Assembly (NCBI GenBank): GCA_964552795.1
Contig: CAZKIO010000013.1
Coordinates: 1 to 64,000 of the forward strand
Length of the DNA: 64,000 nucleotides
Direction: 5' to 3'
Origin: JAEUHZ01 sp964552795
GTDB taxonomy: Bacteria; Planctomycetota; UBA1135; GCA-002686595
Position 1 is the stretch's first letter. Each line of letters opens with the position of its first letter. Under the pieces are notes generated by a model. It was not told the origin of the DNA and did no database searches. It saw only the letters and a list, made by a program, of their open reading frames with translations. Of the stretch, positions 27,256 through 35,869 are shown piece after piece. The position numbers and the translations under genes were made by a program.

Positions 27256-28692
27256 GTGGACCGCCGAGAGCTCATCCGCCGAAGCCGCGACGCCGTCCGC
27301 ATCGCGCTGATCGTCGGCGTCCTGCTGCGCCTCGTCCGGCCCGAGGTGCACTCGTTCTGGTTCGACGAAGGGGCCACCCTGCTGGCGGCACAGGCCCCGG
27401 ACCTCCTGGCGTTCCTGCGCCACGACAGCCATCCGCCGCTCGCCTTCCTGCTGGTGCGCGCCTGGTCGGCGGTGTTCGGCCAGGGCGACTTCGCGCTGCG
27501 GCTCCTGCCGGCGCTGGCCGCGTGCCTGGCGCTGCTCCTGTTCGCGCCGCTGGCGCGCCGCTGGCTCGGCGAGCGCCGTGCGCCGTGGGCCGTCGCGCTC
27601 TACGCCGTGTCCCCGCTGCTCGTCTGGTACGCGCACGAGGTGCGCATGTACGCGTTCGTCGAACTCGCGACGCTGGTCGTGCTGCACGCGGCGCTGTGGC
27701 TGTGGCGCGCGCCCGGGCAGTCGCGCTGGATCGCGGTGACGGCCGCCGTCGCCGTCGTCACGGGCCTGCACTACTACGGCGCGCTGGCGGGCCTCGCGGT
27801 GTGCGCGCAGGCGGCGCTGCGCTACGCCAAGCGGCGGCTCGCGCTGCTCGACGTGCTCGTGACCGCGGCGGCGTGCGCGCTGGGCGTCGGGGTGTGGACG
27901 CCCTGGCTCGTGACGATCCTGCCGGCGCAGTACGCCAACGAGTGGCCGCGCATCGCGCTGTTCGGCTGGCGCGAGGTGGCCGAGATGCCCGTGCGGCTCG
28001 TCGCGGTGGACCTGATCGTGCTCGTCGAGCACGGCGTGCCGTGGATCGGCTGGGTCCTGGGCGCCTTGTGCTCGCTGGGACCGGTGGTGTGGTTCCTGCG
28101 CACCGCCGTGCGCTTCAACCAGGGCGCCCTGGACGCCCTGTGCGTGGCGTTCGTGCCGCTCCTCGCGGCGCTCGTGCTGGCCTGGCTCGTCAACGGCGGC
28201 TTCCAGCCGCGCTACCTGACGGTCGCGGCCCCGGGGATGATCGCCTGCGTCGCGGGCGGCATCGCGACGCTGCCGCCGGCGTGGCTGGGGCGCGCCGCGG
28301 GCAGCGTGCTGCTGGCCGCCGCCCTCGCGACGACGGTCCTGCAACTCGCGGGCAACCGCCGCGAGGACTACCGCACCGCCTGCGCGGAGATCGTGGAGCG
28401 TTGGCAGAGCGGCGACCGCCTGCTGGTGATCGCCTGCGTCCCGCGTCCCTACGTCCGCGCCACCGTCGAGCACTATCTGCGCGACCGCCCCGACATCCTG
28501 GGAGCGACGATCGACGCCGAGGCCTACCTCGACGGCGGCGACCGGCCGCCCAGCGGCACGCGCCTCCACGTCCTGTGGCGCTCGGCCACGATCTGCTGGG
28601 AGCCGTTCGGCCGCCTGCGCTCGACGCACGTGTTCGAGGAGGAGAGCGAGGCGCGCTTTCGGATCACGCGCTTCCTGACCCGCGTACCCTGA
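27256..28692 (+). CDS. Membrane glycosyltransferase, GT-C fold (GT39/ArnT-like)
   Basis: 478 residues beginning at GTG 27256 (VDRRELIRRSRD), which gives a short basic cytosolic leader before the first helix. The first periplasmic loop carries FWFDEGATLL with the acidic pair expected for catalysis, followed by HDSHPPLAFLLVRAW and FALRLLPALAAC. About ten hydrophobic helices follow to residue ~370, then a ~110-residue soluble C-terminal domain. Family members transfer a sugar from a polyprenyl-phosphate donor to protein or lipid. It starts 40 nt after the secreted sugar-dehydrogenase-like gene and may share its transcript. Acceptor unknown. Confidence 0.87.
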   Translation: MDRRELIRRSRDAVRIALIVGVLLRLVRPEVHSFWFDEGATLLAAQAPDLLAFLRHDSHPPLAFLLVRAWSAVFGQGDFALRLLPALAACLALLLFAPLARRWLGERRAPWAVALYAVSPLLVWYAHEVRMYAFVELATLVVLHAALWLWRAPGQSRWIAVTAAVAVVTGLHYYGALAGLAVCAQAALRYAKRRLALLDVLVTAAACALGVGVWTPWLVTILPAQYANEWPRIALFGWREVAEMPVRLVAVDLIVLVEHGVPWIGWVLGALCSLGPVVWFLRTAVRFNQGALDALCVAFVPLLAALVLAWLVNGGFQPRYLTVAAPGMIACVAGGIATLPPAWLGRAAGSVLLAAALATTVLQLAGNRREDYRTACAEIVERWQSGDRLLVIACVPRPYVRATVEHYLRDRPDILGATIDAEAYLDGGDRPPSGTRLHVLWRSATICWEPFGRLRSTHVFEEESEARFRITRFLTRVP

Positions 28693-28726
28693 CCCGCGAA
28701 CCCCGACGCGCGCGCGGCGCGCCGCC

Positions 28727-30574
28727 TCAACCGCAGGGGTCCAGGTCCAGGCTCTCGGCCCGTGCCTTGCCCGCGCCGGCGCGGCCGATGGCGCGCCGGA
28801 AGCGTTCGAGCAGGTCGCTGCGGCCGGCCTGCATCAGCGCCTCCTCGACGAGCGCGTGGCTCTCGGGCGCCTTCCAGCGCACGAGCGCCTTCTGCATCCG
28901 GCGCTCGCGCTCGCCCCGCGGAACGTGCAGTTCCTTCAGCGTCATCGGGTCCTTGCCGATCACGAACTGCACGCACGCGCGCGTCATCGGCAGCGGCAGG
29001 AACTCCTGCACCTGCTCGGGGCTGTAGTTGCGCTCGAGCAGTTTCTCGAACAACTCGATCGCCTCGGGAAGTCCCGTGCCGGGGTGGCCGACGATGAAGT
29101 AGTTGACCAGGTGCTGGTCGCGCCCCATCTCGCGGCACTCGTCCTTGTAGTCGCGCTCGTACTCCTCGTAGACCTCGAAGCGCGGCTTGTTCATGGCTTC
29201 CAGCGACGCGGCGCTGGCGTGCTCGGGCGCCAGCTTCATGCGGCCGGGCACGTGGTGCTTCACGAGGTCGTGGTGCAGCGGCAGGAGCTCGCCCTTGCGA
29301 TCCCGCAGCATGTCGTAGCGGATGCCGCTCGACACGAAGGCGTGCTTCACGCCCTTCTGCGTGCGCACGAGCGACAAGAGGCGCCGGTAGCCCTCGGTGG
29401 TCTTGTCCAGGCGCAGCGCCGGGCACGGATCGGGCGTCAGGCAGTCGCGCCCCAGGCAGGGCTCGCCCTTCTCCAGCAGCTTGCAGCCCAGGCCCCACAT
29501 GTTCGCGGTCGGGCCGCCGACGTCGGTGATCGTGCCGCGGAAGTCGTGGTGCGCCGCCAGCGCCTGCACTTCGCGCAGCACCGACGCCTCGCTGCGCGAC
29601 TGGATCGTGCGGCCCTGGTGGAACGTGATGGAGCAGAACGAGCAGTCGGCCATGCACCCGCGGTGCGTGTTGACCGACCAGCGCACGGGCTCGAGCGCCG
29701 CGATGCCGCCGGCCGCGTCGTGGTCGGGGTGCCAGTCGCGCGTGAACGGCAGGTCGTAGAACGAATCGACCTCGTCCTGCGACGCGGGCGCGAGCGGCGG
29801 GTGCTGCACGACGAAGCGCGCGCCGTGGGCCTGCGCCAGCGGGCGCGAACTGGGGCTGTTCTCCAGCCGCACGGCGTGGAACAGCTCGATCAGCTTCTGA
29901 TCGTCGGCGCACAGGTCCTCGTACGACGGCACGCGCAGCGCATCCGTCGGCACGTCCTCGGCGCGCACGATCTCGCACGTGCCGCCGATGCCGCTCAGGC
30001 TCTCGCCGCGCGCGAGGCGCTCGGCGATCGCCAGCGTCTGGCGCTCCCCCATGCCCCACACCAGGAGGTCGGCCTTGCTGTCGACCAGGATCGAGCGGCG
30101 CATCTTCTCGTCCCAGAAGTCCCAGTACGCCAGGCGCCGCGGTCCGGCCTCCAGGCCGCCGACGATCACGGGCAGGCCGGGGAAGTGGTGGCGCGCCAGT
30201 GCCGTGTAGGCGATCGTCGCGCGGTTGGGACGACCGGCGACCCCGCCGGGCCGGTAGACGTCGACGCGGCGCTTCTTCTTCGCGGCGGTGTAGTTGGTGA
30301 CCATCGAGTCGATGGTCCCGGCGGTCACTCCCACGAAGAGACGCGGCGCGGGCAGACGGCGCCAGCCGGCGCCGTCCGGCTCCAGGTCGGGCACGTCGAG
30401 CACGCCGACGCGGTAGCCGCGCGCCTCCAGCACGCGGCCGATGACGGCCGCGCCGAAGGAGGGATGATCGACGTAGCCGTCCCCGGTCACGAGGACGACG
30501 TCGAGTTCGTCCCAGCCCCGCTGGGCCATCTGCTCGCGCGTGCGCGGCAGGAAGCGTACGGGATCGCCGGACAT
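28727..30574 (-). CDS. ygiQ: YgiQ-family radical SAM protein (UPF0313)
   Basis: 615 residues. The radical SAM cluster motif CMADCSFCSI (CxxxCxxC) lies near residue 310 and follows the family pattern WSVNTHRGC. Other family marks are DGYVDHPSFGAAVIGR near the N terminus, IPYTALARH-like TIAYTALARHHFP, KMRRSILVDSKADLLVWGMGERQ, and MKLAPEHASAASLEAMNKP. The family is widespread but its reaction is not established. The last ~80 residues are a basic helical extension. It lies 78 nt downstream of the bL34 gene on the same strand and converges on the glycosyltransferase gene. Confidence 0.93.
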   Translation of the reverse strand: MSGDPVRFLPRTREQMAQRGWDELDVVLVTGDGYVDHPSFGAAVIGRVLEARGYRVGVLDVPDLEPDGAGWRRLPAPRLFVGVTAGTIDSMVTNYTAAKKKRRVDVYRPGGVAGRPNRATIAYTALARHHFPGLPVIVGGLEAGPRRLAYWDFWDEKMRRSILVDSKADLLVWGMGERQTLAIAERLARGESLSGIGGTCEIVRAEDVPTDALRVPSYEDLCADDQKLIELFHAVRLENSPSSRPLAQAHGARFVVQHPPLAPASQDEVDSFYDLPFTRDWHPDHDAAGGIAALEPVRWSVNTHRGCMADCSFCSITFHQGRTIQSRSEASVLREVQALAAHHDFRGTITDVGGPTANMWGLGCKLLEKGEPCLGRDCLTPDPCPALRLDKTTEGYRRLLSLVRTQKGVKHAFVSSGIRYDMLRDRKGELLPLHHDLVKHHVPGRMKLAPEHASAASLEAMNKPRFEVYEEYERDYKDECREMGRDQHLVNYFIVGHPGTGLPEAIELFEKLLERNYSPEQVQEFLPLPMTRACVQFVIGKDPMTLKELHVPRGERERRMQKALVRWKAPESHALVEEALMQAGRSDLLERFRRAIGRAGAGKARAESLDLDPCG

Positions 30575-30652
30575 GGTGGTGCCTGGGGCCCCGCGGTCGC
30601 CGCACCGGGCGCAGGGGGCCGGCGGACCGGCGCGCGCCGGCCGCCGCCGGGT

Positions 30653-30778
30653 TCAGAAGCTGCCGTGGCGCGCGCGCTGACGACGGTTGACCTTGCGGCC
30701 GCCCTTCGTGCGCTGACGGGTGCGGTAGCCGGTCTTCTTCTTGTGCTTGGCGCTGCTCTTCCTGATCTTGACGTGCAT
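30653..30778 (-). CDS. rpmH: Ribosomal protein bL34
   Basis: A 41-residue, strongly basic protein. The segment HKKKTGYRTRQRTKGGRKV matches the core of bacterial bL34 (the KxTGFRxRMxTKGGRKV pattern), and the total length fits the family. bL34 is part of the large ribosomal subunit. In most bacteria rpmH sits next to rnpA and dnaA; here neither is present, and the gene is followed by ygiQ and preceded by a divergent AhpD-like gene. No close Shine-Dalgarno sequence is seen, only an AGGAG about 20 nt upstream. It is short enough to be missed by length cut-offs. Confidence 0.85.
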   Translation of the reverse strand: MHVKIRKSSAKHKKKTGYRTRQRTKGGRKVNRRQRARHGSF

Positions 30779-30938
30779 GGCGGGTCGGCTCGCGGACTCC
30801 TGGCGCGTGGCGCCGATCCGCGCAGTGTAGCCGCCGGCACGCCGGGGACCACCCCAAATCGCCCGCGGCAGCGGACTTGGGCCCGCGGGCAGGCCTGCCC
30901 CGCAACGCCGCGGCGGCTGGTCGGGTCTTCAAGGTGCC

Positions 30939-31442
30939 ATGGACGAGCACGCCGACCGCACGCCCCTCGCCTGCGACGACGCGCCGCCGCCGCTGCTCTG
31001 GACCTGGTTCCCGCGGCACCAGGCGGGGATAGGGACGCTCCTGGACGCGCTGGCCACCTTCGGGGACGCGCTGTGCGCGCGGACGATCCCGGCCGGACTG
31101 CGCGCGCGCGCGGCCCTGCGCGTCGCGGCGATCGAGAGTTGCCCGCGCTGCATCCAGGAAGCGGCGCGGCGGGCCCGGCGGGCGCGCGTGTCGCTGGCGG
31201 AGATCGGCGAGGCCGAGCACGGTCTCGCGGCGACCGCCCACGACACGGCCGCCCTGGAGTTCGTCCACGCGGTGGCCGGCTCCAGCGGCGAGGTTGGTCA
31301 GCCCGCGATCGACGCCGCGCGCGCCGCCGGTCTCAGCGACACGCAACTGGCCGAACTCGTGGCGCTCGCCGCGCTGGCGATGGCCAGCCACATGCTGCGC
31401 CACGGCGACCACGAGCCCGACCGCGCGGTCGGGGAGGATTGA
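30939..31442 (+). CDS. AhpD-like (carboxymuconolactone decarboxylase superfamily) protein
   Basis: 167 residues, all helical. The pattern LRVAAIESCPRCIQEAARRAR near 65-85 is the AhpD-like CxxC site with its following helix; in AhpD the two Cys act in peroxidase reduction. LSDTQLAELVALAALAMASHMLRHG near the end is the second conserved helix pair. The usual His two residues after the CxxC is replaced, so true alkylhydroperoxidase activity is uncertain. It stands alone, divergent from rpmH and convergent with the large secreted-protein gene. Confidence 0.75.
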   Translation: MDEHADRTPLACDDAPPPLLWTWFPRHQAGIGTLLDALATFGDALCARTIPAGLRARAALRVAAIESCPRCIQEAARRARRARVSLAEIGEAEHGLAATAHDTAALEFVHAVAGSSGEVGQPAIDAARAAGLSDTQLAELVALAALAMASHMLRHGDHEPDRAVGED

Positions 31443-31443
31443 A

Positions 31444-31458
31444 CCGGAGTCGTTCCGG
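31444..31458. terminator. Short dyad between convergent genes
   Basis: CCGGA, five bases, TCCGG in the 19-nt gap between the AhpD-like stop and the stop of the secreted-protein gene. It could slow transcription from both sides. No T tract follows on either strand, so an intrinsic terminator is only a possibility. Confidence 0.3.
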
Positions 31459-31461
31459 AAC

Positions 31462-33963
31462 CTACGGCTGCCAGGTCGCCTGCACGCCGTTCGACAGGTT
31501 GAACGTGTCGGGCGTGCAGAACGCGGCCGCGTTGCGGTACCAGATCTGGTAGGTGCGCACGTTCCCGGCGGAGTTCGCGCCGCGCACCGAGATCACCGGA
31601 TCGCCGCCCAGCGGATACTGCGAAGCGCCGCCCGCGTTGATCTTCGTGCCCAGACGGATCACCGACCCGCCTGCGCAGCGCAGGCCGTCGCCGAAGGCGC
31701 TGCCCAGGCCGCCGTTCTGCTGCGTCGTGCCCTGGAAGTAGAGCGCCGAGCTGTTGGGCATGCTCGTGCCCAGCAGCACGAACGTGTCCGTCGTGATGCT
31801 CGGATTGCCGCTCCACGCCAGGCGCGCGCCGTTGGCGTTCACCGAGCTGGCGCAGCCGTTGCCGGCGATGCCGCTGTTGCCGCACGGGCAGGCCGTGCCC
31901 GTGCCGTCGCCCGAGCAGAACGAGAGCACCGCCGCGCCGGTCCCGCCGGGGACCTCGGCCGGAACGGCCACGGCGCTCGGCGTACCCGGCTTGAACAACG
32001 TCAGCGTCGCGCTGCCGACCTGCGGCGCCGCGCTGGCGTCGAAGCGGAAGTTGTAGAGCGTGCCCCAGCGCAACGCGTTCGCGTTCTGGTTCTGCGCGAA
32101 CGTCTGCGTCGACCAGGTCACGCTGCCGCCGGCCACGGTCGCGGTCCAGTCGACGGTCGAGTAGGGCTCGCCCGAGTGGCTGTGGACGTCCTTGAAGCCG
32201 ACGTTCGAGAGCGTCACGCCGGCGGGCACGGGCACGCTGAACTGGCCCGCGGCGCGGTCCGAGTTCATGTTGTAGACCGCGTACTCGTAGTGCCACGTGC
32301 CGTTGCCGTTGTCGGTCGCGCGGCAGCCCACGATGAACAGGCCGTCCACCTGCACGTTCTCCAGGCGCACGAGCGGATCGACCACCTTCCAGGCCCGGAT
32401 GGCCGGGTCGCGGCGCAGCGTGTTGCCGGTCAGGTTCAGGTTCCAGCCGCTGGAGTACGTACCGACCGTCATCGCGCGCCACGAGGTGTTGTTGTTGCCG
32501 TTGCCGGCCGCCGCGTCGTCGGGCGCGACGTAGTGCCCCTCGGCGTAGTACGTGGCGCCGGCGTTCAGCGCCGGATCGAGATCGGCGTTGGCTATCTGCA
32601 CGCGCTTGTAGATGTTGTCGCCGCTCTGTCCCTGCGAGGAGTACGGGTACGGGAACGCGCCGGTCACGGGGTTGACCTGCGAGCGCGGGCCCAGGCCGCC
32701 CTGTCCGCCCGAACCGGCCTGGTTGCCGTTGAGCTGCGAGTCGTACGGATCAGAGCAGCCCACGCCCAGTTGCGAGCCGCCGCCCGGATTCTGGCACGGG
32801 CAGCACAGGTTCTGGTTGAGCGCCAGGAAGCCGTGCTTGAGCCAGCCCATCCCGATCTGCTCGAAGCGGCCGTTCTTCAGGCGGTAGGCGTTCTGCCCGA
32901 TCACCGGGTGCTGGTTCGTCGTCGCCACCCAGCTCAGGGGCGCGGTGCCGACGTTGCACGAATCCGTGCCGATCGAGTAGCCGCAGACCGCTCCGACCAG
33001 ACCCCACTTGGTGACGCCGGTCAGCGCGCCGACGATCACGTCCGGTCCGCTGCTGGGCGGCGTGCAGTCGTTGCCGCCCGTCCCCCCCGTCGAGATCACG
33101 ACGTTGCCCGAGCCGCCGGCCGCCGAGGGATACACGCCCAGCCGGATGAGGTATTGCGCGCCGCTGGTCACGCTCACCGAGAACTCCGACTGGAGCTGGC
33201 AGGTGTCGTCGTTGCAGGCGATCGCCGCGCCGGGCGGGCACGATCCACCGGCGTACACCGCGATCTTGGTGTCGACCGACGTCTGGGCGCACACCGAGAT
33301 CGTGTGAGCGCCGTTGGCGTTCGGCGTCCAGCGGTACCAGACGTCGCGCTCGATCTGGCTGCTGCCGAAGAAATTGCACAGCGCATCGGCCACGCCGTCG
33401 GTGGTCGCGAGGGCGTTGTTGAACGCGAAGGTCCCCACGCCGTTGATCACGGTGGCGCCGGCGCAGTTGTCGTTGGCCGGACCGCCCGTGCCGGTCTGCG
33501 TGACTGTCACCTGCCCCGCGCCGCCGGCCGCGCCCGGATAGTTGCCGACGCGCAGGAGGTAGACGCTGCCGGCCGTGCAGTTGAAGCCGATCGTCGTCTG
33601 CAGCGAGCAGTTGTCGTCGCTGCACGCGATCGGCGTGCCCGGCGGACAGCTCGCGCCCGCGTAGGCGGCGATCTTGGTGTCCACGGAAGTCCCTCCGCAG
33701 GTCGTGACCGAGACGGTGCCGTTGACGGTCGCGGTCCACGCGAACCAGACGTCGCGCTCGATCTGGCTCTGGCCGAAGAAGTTGCACACGGACGAGGCCG
33801 CGCCGTCGGTCGTCGCCGCCTGGTTCACGAAGTTGACGGTGACGTCGCCGAGGATCGGCTGCGCCGAGGCGCACGCGTCGCTGCCTTGCGCGAACGAGGA
33901 TGCGGCCAGCGGAACGAGGGCGAAAAGCGCGGCGAGGGCCCGCGCGGAGAGGACGTTCTTCAT
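31462..33963 (-). CDS. Secreted protein with tandem PPC-like domains and CPCGN C-terminal domain
   Basis: 833 residues from the ATG at 33961-33963, chosen because it begins a typical signal peptide (MKNVLSARALAALFALVPLAASSFAQ). Two tandem beta-sandwich domains, about 30-157 and 160-285, are close copies of each other (SQIERDVWFAWT / SQIERDVWYRWT; SVDTKIAAYAG / SVDTKIAVYAG). They resemble bacterial pre-peptidase C-terminal domains. Residues ~290-680 form a Cys-containing region (LCCPCQNPGGG) of unknown fold with no catalytic motif recognised. Residues 682-833 are the CPCGN-type C-terminal domain. Probably a surface or matrix protein. Confidence 0.88.
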   Translation of the reverse strand: MKNVLSARALAALFALVPLAASSFAQGSDACASAQPILGDVTVNFVNQAATTDGAASSVCNFFGQSQIERDVWFAWTATVNGTVSVTTCGGTSVDTKIAAYAGASCPPGTPIACSDDNCSLQTTIGFNCTAGSVYLLRVGNYPGAAGGAGQVTVTQTGTGGPANDNCAGATVINGVGTFAFNNALATTDGVADALCNFFGSSQIERDVWYRWTPNANGAHTISVCAQTSVDTKIAVYAGGSCPPGAAIACNDDTCQLQSEFSVSVTSGAQYLIRLGVYPSAAGGSGNVVISTGGTGGNDCTPPSSGPDVIVGALTGVTKWGLVGAVCGYSIGTDSCNVGTAPLSWVATTNQHPVIGQNAYRLKNGRFEQIGMGWLKHGFLALNQNLCCPCQNPGGGSQLGVGCSDPYDSQLNGNQAGSGGQGGLGPRSQVNPVTGAFPYPYSSQGQSGDNIYKRVQIANADLDPALNAGATYYAEGHYVAPDDAAAGNGNNNTSWRAMTVGTYSSGWNLNLTGNTLRRDPAIRAWKVVDPLVRLENVQVDGLFIVGCRATDNGNGTWHYEYAVYNMNSDRAAGQFSVPVPAGVTLSNVGFKDVHSHSGEPYSTVDWTATVAGGSVTWSTQTFAQNQNANALRWGTLYNFRFDASAAPQVGSATLTLFKPGTPSAVAVPAEVPGGTGAAVLSFCSGDGTGTACPCGNSGIAGNGCASSVNANGARLAWSGNPSITTDTFVLLGTSMPNSSALYFQGTTQQNGGLGSAFGDGLRCAGGSVIRLGTKINAGGASQYPLGGDPVISVRGANSAGNVRTYQIWYRNAAAFCTPDTFNLSNGVQATWQP
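31465..31920 (-). repeat. CPCGN-type C-terminal domain, copy B
   Basis: Last ~152 residues of the tandem-PPC protein: FCSGDGTGTACPCGN, LYFQGTTQQNGGLG, AFGDGLRCAGGSVIRLGT, YQIWYRNAAAFCT, ending FNLSNGVQATWQP. Confidence 0.9.
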
Positions 33964-34113
33964 GAGGGGGGGCTTCCGGAGGGGGTGCGCGCGAGCGTAT
34001 TCCAGTCTAGCCGCCGGAGGAACGTCCCGCACGGCACCCGCGCAGACCGTTCCGCTGCCCGGCGCGCCAAGTGCGACGGCGCGACGCGCGGCGATGTTCC
34101 CCGGATGCGGGAG

Positions 34114-34650
34114 CTACTGCCGCGCCCGATTCCAGTCGGCGAACGACAGGCCCTCCACCAGCAGGTCCTCGACCGTCGCGCGCCCGTCGGACGTGATCCG
34201 CAGCCGCAGCGCCAACCCCAGGCGTTGCCCGGTCGGCCCGCGCGCCAACGAGGGGTCCTCTGCGGTCTCCGGGATGTAGAAGCGATCGATGCCGTAGGTG
34301 GCGCGCGCCGGCTCCCCCACCCACCAGCCGCGCAGGAACGGCTGCGCGCCCGGTTCGCGCGAGACCTCGACGGCTTCCCACACCCCACCGCGGCGCTTCA
34401 GGCTCACGCACACGCGCTCGCCGGGTTCCAGCTCCGGACTCGGCAGGCGCACGAGCGCGGGATCCATGTCCTCGATCACGAGCGGCGTCGCGACGTAGCG
34501 CCCCGAGAGCAGGCTCATCGGATCGTAGGGGCGCACCTCGAGCACCACCTCGGTCCCGGTCGCCAGGGCCTGCTCCTCGCGCGCCACGAGCGCCGCCACG
34601 ACGGCGAACTGCGGCGCGATGCACAGGACGAACGCGTGCAGCCGCTTCAT
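34114..34650 (-). CDS. GDYXXLXY-family protein (degenerate motif)
   Basis: 178 residues with one N-terminal hydrophobic helix (LHAFVLCIAPQFAVVAALVA) and an extracytoplasmic beta-rich part. It matches the GDYXXLXY family in layout: PYDPMSLLSGRYV near 42-54 corresponds to the region RPVDPRDxLRGDYVxLxY. Here the eponymous Asp is Arg and the following LxY is not kept. The start overlaps the stop of the DUF2157 gene in ATGA, and these two families usually occur as a pair. Function of the pair is not known. Confidence 0.8.
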   Translation of the reverse strand: MKRLHAFVLCIAPQFAVVAALVAREEQALATGTEVVLEVRPYDPMSLLSGRYVATPLVIEDMDPALVRLPSPELEPGERVCVSLKRRGGVWEAVEVSREPGAQPFLRGWWVGEPARATYGIDRFYIPETAEDPSLARGPTGQRLGLALRLRITSDGRATVEDLLVEGLSFADWNRARQ

Positions 34651-35831
34651 GCCGACGTCGGCGCCTCCCGCACGCGGTCCAGGATCGCACGGCGCCGGCG
34701 TTCGAGGAACCAGGCGAGGCCCAGGATCAGGGCGCCGGTCCCCAGGAACGCGTACGCGCCCTGCAGCTTGTCCCACAGGTATTCGAGGTACCGCGACACC
34801 ACGAGGAGCGCGAAGTACGCGATGCCCAGGTTCACGCGCCACGTGTGGCGGCGGCGCAGCCCCTGGACGACGAGCCCGAGCACGATCGCGAGGCTCAGGG
34901 CATTGCCCGTGATCGCCAGCACCGTGGAGCCGCCGTAGATCGCGGCCGCGAGCACGAGGCCGCCGGCGAAACCCGCTCCGATCTCGAGGGCGGCGTCGCG
35001 CGGCATCCCGCGCGACAGGGCCACTCCTGCGACGAGCACCGCCGCGCCGGCGACCCAAGCGAACGGCAAGACCGCGGTGGCCGGACGCTCGGGTTCGAGC
35101 CAGGTCCAGGCGTCGTGGAACGCGAGCGCGAAGCTCGCGACCATCAAGCCCTGCGGCGCGAGCCCGGACCACAGCCCCGCGAACTCCTTCCAGCGGCTCC
35201 GCGCCGCCAGCGCTGCCAGCGCGGCGAAGAACGGCGTGAGGCCCGCCCCGACGAGGAACATCGCCTGGAACTCGTCCGCGTTGCGCGAGTTGCGCAGCGA
35301 GTCCAGCCACGCGCCGGCGTGCAGGTGCACCCACACCAGGAACAGCAGCGTGAGCACGATCTGCAGCGCGCGCGAGCGCGTCAGCAGGAGCAGCGGCACG
35401 TTGAGCGCCCACCACAGGAGGATCGACCAGGGGTACTCGGCGGTCAGGTGGTAGATCTGCGCGACCAGGCCGATCGCGGCGCCGAAGCACAGGACGCCCA
35501 GGATCGTGAACGCGCGACCCACGCGCGGGTAGCGCCCCGGCGCCTCGCCCAGCCACCAGCCCGCCCCGTGCAGCGCCGCCCACAGGCCGAAGATCAGCGC
35601 GAGCTTCGTGCCCTTGGCGAGCGCGTCCCAGTTGTAGCCGATCAGGTAGAGCACGCCCGCGCCCAGCAGCACCGCGCCGAACGTCGAGAGGATCGACAGG
35701 AACAGCGCGGAACGATCGGCGTCCGGGGCCGCCGCGACGAGGCGCGCCTCGAGCAGCGCACGCTGCTCCCCCGAGATGTGCCCCTCGCGCTCGAGGACCG
35801 AGAGCTCGTCGCGCAGGCGGTCGCGTTTCAT
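34647..35831 (-). CDS. DUF2157 multi-pass membrane protein
   Basis: 394 residues. A ~45-residue charged cytosolic head (MKRDRLRDELSVLEREGHIS) matches the DUF2157 N terminus, followed by about twelve hydrophobic helices with conserved LYLIGYNWDAL and GAAIGLVAQIYHL segments. It is translationally coupled to the downstream GDYXXLXY gene, the usual pairing for this family. Role unknown; a membrane transport or sensing complex is speculation. Confidence 0.88.
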   Translation of the reverse strand: MKRDRLRDELSVLEREGHISGEQRALLEARLVAAAPDADRSALFLSILSTFGAVLLGAGVLYLIGYNWDALAKGTKLALIFGLWAALHGAGWWLGEAPGRYPRVGRAFTILGVLCFGAAIGLVAQIYHLTAEYPWSILLWWALNVPLLLLTRSRALQIVLTLLFLVWVHLHAGAWLDSLRNSRNADEFQAMFLVGAGLTPFFAALAALAARSRWKEFAGLWSGLAPQGLMVASFALAFHDAWTWLEPERPATAVLPFAWVAGAAVLVAGVALSRGMPRDAALEIGAGFAGGLVLAAAIYGGSTVLAITGNALSLAIVLGLVVQGLRRRHTWRVNLGIAYFALLVVSRYLEYLWDKLQGAYAFLGTGALILGLAWFLERRRRAILDRVREAPTSA

Positions 35832-35869
35832 GGGTTCCGCGGCACGGCGGTGCGCCGCGCGGGCCGCGC

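Noticed and set aside
22812..27377. A 1521-codon open frame on the minus strand
   Set aside because: It lies antisense to the HerA-like and sugar-dehydrogenase-like genes, its product is Arg/Ala-rich low-complexity sequence, and the plus-strand frames have clear domains. High GC content makes such long antisense frames common here.
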